DNA of 64,000 nt from Pullichristensenella sp002068815 (lineage in GTDB: Bacteria; Bacillota; Clostridia; Christensenellales; Aristaeellaceae), in contig JAXGXF010000001.1 in assembly GCA_040772885.1 (NCBI GenBank), forward strand, positions 248,001-312,000, in the 5' to 3' direction. How positions within the stretch are numbered: position 1 is the stretch's first letter; each line of letters begins with the position of its first letter. The notes beneath the pieces were generated by a model that searched no databases, had not been told where the DNA came from, and saw nothing but the letters and a program-made list of their open reading frames with translations. This document shows, piece after piece, positions 36,401 through 45,400 of this stretch. Position numbers and translations under genes: made by a program.

Positions 36401-39400
36401 TATGGTGTAGCTATGGTCTCCCAGCTGGGCCTCTGTGAACGTCAGCTTCGGGAACGACAAGCTCGCCGTGCTCACGCCGCCCGTGACGGCCGAACCCGCC
36501 GCATTCCCGACGGACGTGCCCACGAGATTTTCCTGGCTGTCGCGCAGCTCGAAGGAGAACTCCCCGGCCGCGAGCGGGAGGTTGCGCCCGGTCATCTTCT
36601 TCGTGCCGCCCAGCACGATCTCGCCGGTCGCCCTGTACTCGTTCAGAACGTCGACGCAGTCCTTCGCCCTGAGCGAGATGCTGTCGGATGTGCTCGTCCT
36701 CGCCTTGAGCACAAAGTAGTTCCCGTTCTGGATCGGCGCCCCGGTGACTGTGTAGTCGTCGGCGCTTCCGATGTTCGTGTTCGTGCCCGCGCGGCCGGTC
36801 GCTGTGAGCCCGTCCGCGATATAGGGGCTGGCGCTCGTCGTCTCGACCACCACGTAGTTCGCGTAGTAGTTCAGGAACGTGCCGGCGACGCTTGTGAAGG
36901 TCGTCTTGCCGCCCGCGGTGGTCCCGTCAAGGGTCGTCACGCGGTTCGCTTCCGACACGGTCGCGCCGGCGTCGAGCTGGGCGTTGGTGAACGGACCGTA
37001 GACCTTGAAGACGACGTCCTTGAGCAGGGCATTGCCGCCGTCCTTCTCGCCCTCCTTGACGATCTCCAGATCGCGCACGCGGATGAGGCCGAGGTCGTAG
37101 GTCAGGTCGTCCTGTCCCGGCTGCAGGTAGAACCGCTCGGAAGTGTAAACGCCGTTTTCGCCGGGCTTGAAGTTGCTGTCGGTCGAGCGGCCGTCGCCCG
37201 AGTCGTAGTTGGGCGGGAGGTAGCCGTTGGCCCCGTTGCCCCTGTAGGACGGCACGACGATGTAGCCGGCCGGCACGTCCGTGACCTCGAGCTGGTAGCT
37301 TGTGCGGCCGACTCCCTTGAGCTGGCCGTTGATGATGTTGCCCGCGGAATCGTAGTCGGCGTCGGGCTTGCTCGGATCGGTCGTCGCCGGCGTCAGGCCG
37401 TCGAACTTGTAGAAGCCGTCCGCGCCGATCTCGACCCAGTCGGAGGCCTGCGAGTTCGTGTCGCTGTTGAAGAAGCGGCGAATTCTCACCTTGATGCCCC
37501 TGCCGGTGTAGGAGGGCTCGGAGTGCGGGCCTGTTGAGCTATCGATATTGCCGCCGTCCTGCAGCCCGTCCGCGTTCTCGTCGATCCACACGCGGTTGCC
37601 GACGCCCACGGTCTCCGGCGTCAGGATGACCTTGGCGTAGGGGCTGGCGGAATAGCCTTCCAGCACGCCGTTCTTGTATCCCGTCAGCGCGGTGTTGACC
37701 GCGTTTTCAAAGAAGTAGTCCTGCAGGTCCGGCGCGTCCGTGCTCGGGGACGTGGCCTCGAACGTGATCACGAGCGTTACGCCCGGGTCAAGCTTGAAGG
37801 AAGGATCGCTGAAGTCGATCAAAATGCCGCGCGCGCCGTCGCTGTCGCCGCTCCACCCGGTAATCGCACTTTCGGGGATGACGGAATCCCTGTAATCGGA
37901 GTTGCTCTTATCGTCATGCGTGCTGTACACGGTGGGGGCGGGCGTCACGGAGCCCGTGTCCTCGCCGTCGGCGCTGTAGGACGCGCGCACGCTGCCCGCA
38001 ATGTAGTAAGGCGCCCACTTGCTGTAGCGGTCGGAATTGCCCTGCACGTCCTGGTCGCCGAGGACCGGCAGCCGGTCGACCACGCGCAGATGGGTCACCG
38101 GATTCGTCCCGTTGTTGACCAGCACGATCTTGTACTGAATTCTGCCCAGGCGATTGGAGCCGCTCTGGTCGTCGGGATCGGAGACGTTGGCGACTGCGTA
38201 CTCGGCGCCGGACACGAAGTTGCCCATGCCGGTCGCGTCGGCCGCGACGAACTTGTAGATGTTGACGCCGTTCTCGACCATGAGATAGACCGGCACCTCG
38301 GCCTCGAGCGCCTGATAGGTCTCGCCCTGGATGCCGCCCAGCACTTTGCCGTCGAGCGGTATCGCCGGCCATCCGCCGCCCTCCGCCTTGAACGAGGTTC
38401 CGAACTGGTTTTCCTCGTTCTTCATGATCTTCTTGGTGCTCGAGGCGTAGGCGATGTTGAGCACGCTATCCACGTCGTCGATGACCACGTTGTTGCGCAC
38501 CGTCGCCCGGAAGGTGACGATCACGCTCTCGCCCGGCGCGAGAATGCCTTCAAAGTTGCGGAAGATGTAGTACTTGTGGCTGACCGGGTCGGTGTAGCTG
38601 CCGGTGCCGTCGCTGGTCAATCCGCCGCCCGTGAAACCGACGTCGTTGAGGTCGACCGAGAGCATCGCGGGCACCTCGTCCACGATGACCGGGTCCTCGA
38701 TCGGAAGATCGGACGTGTTCTCCATCTTCAGCGTGTAGAACACATAGGCGCCCGGCTTGACCGAGATCGGGTCTGTGTCTGTGCCCGGCTCTCCGATCGT
38801 GGCCGTTCCCTTGATGTTCATCGCCTGGACGGTCTTGGTCAGCTTCGCCTTGGGCAGCGCCTCGGACGGATCGATGGTGAGCCCGGCCGTCGCCGTCGAC
38901 TCGGCGGTGAAGGTCTTCGAGCCCAGCTTGTATTCCACGGTGGACTTCGCCGTGTTGCTGATCTCGCGCACGAGCTTGATCAGCGTCTCGCCGGTGCTGT
39001 CGGGCTGCGTAAAGCGGATGTCCACGAGGAAGTCGCCGACCGTGAAGCCCGGCTCGAGCTTCGCGCCGCTGGCCGTGGCGGTATAGACCACCTTGAAGCC
39101 CGTGTAGGTGGAGCTCAGGCCGAAGTTGAAGGTGCGGGCGAGTTCCTCCGCGCCCTTGACTTCGAAGCTGCCCACCGAATGCTCGCCGCCGGCGTCGATG
39201 CCGTAGACCGTGGCGGTCACGCCGCCCGGAATCTCCGTCGGATAGCTCGCCTCGCCGACGACCAGCCGCGTGACGATGTAATTCACATGGCCGGAGGGTA
39301 TGGCGACGCCGTCCTTCCCCTTGAAGGAAAGGGTCCTGTCCTCGACGGTCAGCTTGTCGACGGGCAGCTTAAACGGCTTTTCAGCGGTCGAAGCAGCGTC

Positions 39401-42400
39401 CTCGATCCGGAAGGTGACGTCGAGCGGGCCGTTCTGCAGGTTCGCCTCGATCGGCTGGTTCGCAAGGTCTCCCTCCGCGCCGTTGAACCGGACGGCGTCG
39501 ACGCTCTTGTTGACGCCGGGCTTGAGCGTGACCTCCTTCACGTTGGCGAACCGGACCACGACGATTTCGCCGTCGTCCTCGACCGTCGCGCTCTTGGTGA
39601 TGTCCCAGGGCTCGTCGTCCGTGGTCCCCTCCGGCAGCAGGAAGCCCTGCGCCGCCTCGAGTTCGGCGATGTTGTAGCTGCCCGGCAGCAGGTTCCTGAC
39701 GATCACGGAGCTGTAGTAATAGCCGTTCGCGTCCTTGTAATAGTTGTCGGCGGGCACGTACGCGCCTCCCGCGAGCGAATCCGGCTTGTTGGTGTTGTAT
39801 GGGTCTACGCGGAGCTCGGTCAGGCTCGTGCCCATCCCGACGAGCGAGAACCTCGCATAGTACGGGACCACGCCGACTGCGGGGCTGGTCGGATCGGTAT
39901 AGTTGTACTTGAGGATCGCGATTCCGCCCAGGCGCTTGTTGTAGCCCGAGACGGAGGCGCTTGAGTCCTTCGCGACGCGGTACATCGTCACCGACTTGCC
40001 GCCGACCTCGAACACACCGCTCTGGCTGAGCGAGCCGCCCTCGTCATACACCTCGAGGCTGCCCGGCACGTAGCCGTCCGGCGTTCCGGACTCGTAGACA
40101 TAGTACGCCTCGTCGCCGGTCAGCTTCGGAAGGTTGCCGAAGGTCAGCTTGCCGTCCGCGCCGGTCGTCCCGGTCTGGACAAGCGTCAGCGTCGCCGGGG
40201 CGGCGGAGGTGTTCACGCGGTAGAGCTTGAACTCCGCGTTCGCCAGCACCGGCGCAACATGGGCGGGGTCCGCCTCGATGTTCGCGTGCGTCCTTGCGTA
40301 CTTGATCAGGTCGATCTTGATCGCGGTGACGTTCTCGACCGTCAGCTCCGGATGGAGTTCGGCGTCCTCCCAGCTCACGAGCGCGCCCGGCGTCAGCGTC
40401 AGCTGAATCGGCTCGGTCAGCAGCTCGTACTCCGGCGGCGCGGACAGTTCGCGCAGGTAATAGTCCGTCTGGTTCGCGGAAACCCGAGTCCAGGGCAGCG
40501 TGACGGTCAGCGTCGCCGTGCCGTCGTCCCCGGTCAGGACCGAATTGCCCAGCGGCTGCGTGCCAGCCGAATCCAGGAAGATTCCGAACTCGACGCCCTT
40601 GATCGCCTGCCCCGCGTCGTCGATCTTCTTCACGACGACGGTGGCCTGCGTGGGCAGGTTGTCGACGTCGAGGACGACCGGTAGCTCCGCGGTGTCGTCG
40701 CCCACGATGGTCACCGCCTGGGTGGTGCCGTCGCCGAGCCAGGCGTAGTCGGTGAACCCGAGGACGCCTTCGCTGTTGCGGGTGCCGATCCGGTAGCGTG
40801 AATACCACTGGGGATGCGCGCCCTCCTTGATATAGTAGGTGCCGGGATCGAGCCGGACTTGGACCGAGCCGGCGTTGCCCGAGATGGGAACGTCGACCGA
40901 GGCCGGGCTCGCCGGATTCGTCCCGCCGGCGTTCTTGTAGATGTAGAACGTGACCTTGCCGCTCTGCGGTATGCCCGCGAAGCCCTCGGGGAACTGCTTG
41001 CGGATTTCGAGGGTGCCCTTGCGGTCGTTCCGCACCGTCACCGTCACCGCGTCGCCGTTCGTCTGGCCGATGCCGTTCGCCGTCACCTTGACGACCCTCG
41101 CGCTGTCCGTGCCGGCCCCGACGTAATCCGCCGGAATGTTTTTCTCGGTCAGCTTGTACCAGCCGGGCGTGAGGTTTTCCCACTCGATCCTGCCGGTTGC
41201 GTCGGTCAAGGCGGTGTAGCTCGCGATCACCGCGCCGAAGCCGGTGTCCGTGACGGGCGGGTAGGTCGCATTCGCGGCGGTATCGCCCTGCGCGAATTGC
41301 TTGAACTGCAGCGTGAACTGCACGTTCGCGATCGGCGCGGGAATGTCGCCGGGGTCGTCGTCGTTGTTGTCCGTCTTGAGGACGATCAACTTGCCGAGGT
41401 CGTGATTGACGACGTTCTTCGTGTACGTCGCCACGCCCGCGACAGTCTCCCAGCCGCTGCTCCCCGTCATGTCGACCGGATTGATGCCCGGGTTGGCCAC
41501 GAGGAAGTTGTCGCGCTCGAGCTGCGTGAGCGTATAGTCGCCGATCTTGATCTCGTTCACGCGGTACTTGCCTGCGGGCAGCCAGATCGTGGCGATGCCG
41601 TCGGCGTTCGTGGTGATGGTGTCGTTCGCGATGTTTTGGCCGTTGGAGTCCTTGATCTGACCGCCGGTGGGGGTCGTGATCCTGAACACGGCGCCCTCGA
41701 CGGCCAGCCCGGCGGTGTTTTTCTTTACGATGACCAGCTTGCGGTACTGCGGGTCCTTGACCTCGATCTCGACCGCGTCGCTTCCGTAGACGCCTGTCCA
41801 GAAGGGGTTCTTGTTCAGGGGATACGTGGGGTTCTTCTCATACCCCTCCCCGGCCCAGGTCTCCTGCAGGAAATACTGGGTATTCGGCTCGAGCATGAGG
41901 TGTATGTAGCCGGTCGCATCGGTCGTGTATTCGCCCTGCAACTCGCCGCTCGCGCTGCTCCCCTTGTAGAGCTTGAACTTGAAGCCCCCGCGCGGGGTCA
42001 GGACCGTCGAGGACGCAAGGTTGTAGCCCATCTTGCGCACGACGACCGGCACCTTCGCGACCTGCTCGTTGAGAATCGGGTATTCGAAATAGTGGGTGTT
42101 GATGGTATACACCACATCCACGTCGGCGCTCGTCGTGGCGGTCAGCGTCCAGTAGGTCTGGGTGGGGGTGACGTCCGCAGGGTAGCGCACCTCCTTGAGC
42201 ACGAACTGGGCGGTGTACGTGGTGACGCCGGTGACGGAATCCACCTCTGCCTTGATGTACGGCGCGTATGTGGGATTCTCGGACAGCGCGGTCATGTTGA
42301 AGGATTCCGACAGCACGTTGCCCGCGACTTCGGCGTTCTGCGTCGGCGTATAGCTGTCGCGCATGTCGACGCCGGTGGTCATGCTGGTCAGCTTCGCTCC

Positions 42401-45400
42401 GACCGGCGTGCCGTTCCCGTCGCCGAGGTACACGTCGAACGTGACGCCGGCCAGATTGACATAGGTGCCCTCCGTGGTGTGCAGCTTCTTCTTAATCTGA
42501 ATCTGCAGGTAGCGCGGCCCATCTCCGCCGGGGCCGGTTTGATCGAGCTCGTTGACGGCCTCCACGAGGGTGATGCTGTTTTTGTTGTATTTGTCGGCGC
42601 CCGAGGGCGTCAGCGGGCCGATAATCCCGGTTTGTCCCTCCGGGATTTTGTATCCGTCGGGGGGCTGGACTTCCTTCAGCCAGTAGGTGGCGCCGTATTC
42701 CAGCGGCTCGGTGAGGAATTCGCCGGGGATGGCAACGCCGCCGCTGTCCCGCGCGGTGCCGGTCTCGTAGGTGCCGATCAGCACGGCGGTGGCGAAGTCC
42801 GCGCCCTTGTACAGCGCGTACTTGGCGTGGTCGAGCAGCGGAGCGCCGGTCTCGCTCCCCCTCTTGATCAGCCTGAATTGCACGTACGGCTTCTCGTTGA
42901 CAAGCGAGGCGTGCGAATGCTCGTTCGGGGTGGTGGAACTTTCCCCGAAGTTGAAGCGGACGGCGTTGTACTTGGTTGCGAAGCCCTCGTAATCCGACGG
43001 GGAAAAGTCGGTGGTTGTAAGGTAAGACTGGGTGGGCGTGTCCTCTTTTCCGGTCGGCAGCTCGAGCCCCGGCGGGGGTGTGCGCTCGAAGGCGACGTAA
43101 TCGCCCATGCCGTCGAGCCCCTCAAAGGAGACCCAGCCGTTCGAGTCGGTCGAGATGGAGGCGACGTACGCCAGTCTGATGCTGCCCCCCGCGACGGTCT
43201 TCTTGTAGAGCTCGATGGACACGCCTTCGAGCGGCAGCCGGACCTCGTGGCCGTGCTGCTGTCCGTACTTGTCCACCTTGACCTTGTGGATGTTCAGCGT
43301 GGCCTCCGGGATGTTGGAAAAGGTCTTCGCGACCACGCGATTTCCGCCCGAGGGGAAGCCGACCTTGCCGAATTGGGCAGTCTGGGAATCCGACGTCCCC
43401 AGATAGCCTTCCGGCGGCTGCGCCTCGGTGATCGTGTATACCAGCTCGACGCCGTTTTTGGAGTAGATCGGAAGCCCCGTCAGCGTCGCGACGCCGATGA
43501 CCGTATCCACGATTGCGGAGTAGGTGCGCGTCCCGTCGGGTGTGAAACTGGTGGGCAAGCCGGAGATCGTATCGCCCGAAGCATACGTCACCGAGACTTT
43601 GAACTTCGTTACCGCGCCCGAAACGGTCGCCTGCGGGTTCGTCTTGGCGTCCTTCTTGGTGACGGTGAGATTGCCCCGGTTCAGATAGTTGTCTAGCGTG
43701 ACTTCTTTGTAGTCGTCCGCCTCGAAGGAGATCGGCCCGTAGAAGTAGTCGGAGCCGCTCTTGATGTAGCCCACGACGGTGTCCGTGCCCTGGGGATACA
43801 TGTTGTCCTCGACGAATGGTTTCACGACGTTGTCCGGGAAACCTTCCTTCAGGTAGTAGGGGCCGGTGCCCGGCAGAAGTTTGCTGACGTAGGCCGAGCT
43901 GCTGCCGCTCAACACCTTGACCTCGGGATTGACCTCGGTGAAGGTCGACCCGCTCTTCGTGTATAGTGTGAATGGGATTCCGGCTTGGTAGGTAACATCG
44001 TCCCCGACGAGGCTGACCATGTTCTTGTAAAGCCGCAGCTCCGGCTTCTTCGGGTCCTTCTCAGAGACATCCACCGAACCCAACACGGTCGTCACGGTCG
44101 CGGAGGGATCGCTCCCGGTGGCGGTCAGGTAGTCGGCCGGCGGCGTGATCTCCTCGAAGTAGTAGGTGACGTTGAGGTCCACCGGCGAGACGGTGAACTT
44201 GCCCTTGTTGGTGCCCGTGCCGGAGGTGGTGTATATCGCGCCACCGTTGAAATATGTCATTGTGCCGCTCACCGAATCGTAGTAGTATACCTTGTACTGG
44301 GCGCCGTTGAGACCTATGCCGGCGGTGTCGGTCTTTGTGAAGACAATCTTTCCCTTGTGCCGGTTGTTGTAGATCACCTGACCCGTCAGGTCGGTTTCCT
44401 TCTTATAGCTGAGGTTGACTTTCCACGCGGACACGTTGGTCGAACCGCCATCCAGAGAGATGCTCGTGTTGACCGGGAAGTTTACGGTATAGCCCGCGAC
44501 AGGGTCCTCCACGATGTAATAATCGATCAGGGCCCCGGCCGCGTCCCGGATGGGCAGATAGCCGGTGGAGTACGAGCCGTTGTTCAAATCGGTCATGTAG
44601 CCGCCGACCTGCGTATAGGTGGTGCCGCTTTTGGTATACACCTTGAACTTGGCGCCGAAATACGCCGATGTCGACTCGCTCCCGCTCGCATTGAAGGTCT
44701 TGGCCATTTTCTTGATCTTGAGCTTGCTGAGGAGTATGTTGTTGACGTCGAGCGTCCTGTTCGTCGACGAGTCGAACGTTATGGTGATCGGGACCTGCTG
44801 CGCGTAGGCGCCGTCCGTCGTCTCGACCAGCGTATAGGTGATCCACTGGCCGTTGTCGTATGCCCGGCTCAGGCCGTCAAATTCCACTTTGCCGCTCGAG
44901 TCCAGAGTCTTGACTCCGGTTTCCTCGAGAATGCTCGGATTGTCAGGGTTCTTGGGCCAGGTCAGCTTGAAGGAGAAATCGGAACTTTCGACGCCGGAAG
45001 GCCTGCCGACGGCAACGACGGAGTACTTGTCTCCGCCGACGGCCGACGAAACCACGTACTTGGTGATCGTCAGCTTCGCCGTGCTGGGGTAATTGTGGAT
45101 CTGCCCGAGGTTCAGGGTCTGGGCGTTCACAATATTCACAAGCCGGTCGGCGATCTTCAGACGGCCCGTGGGCGCGACTGTCTCCACCAGCGTATATTCG
45201 CCCGGATCGGCAAGTATATACACGAAGCCCTGCGAGTCGGACGTGCCCTCGGCCTTCGCAACTTCGCCCTGGCGGAGCTCAAACGTCGCGCCGCTCAGCG
45301 GGGTGGTGCCCTCGTTGACCTTCTGGAACGTCAGCATGCCCTTTGCGGAGCTGTTGGTGAAGGTGAGCGTCTTATTCTCACCGCTCGCAATCGTGACCGG

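Noticed and set aside
32645..37537. 1630-codon open frame on the plus strand
   Set aside because: It is antisense to the adhesin gene, Arg/Asp/Val-rich as expected for the reverse of GC-rich CnaB codons, and lacks domains and a ribosome binding site.
40814..43696. 960-codon plus-strand open frame inside the adhesin locus
   Set aside because: Same reason: mirror frame of the adhesin, with no family features.
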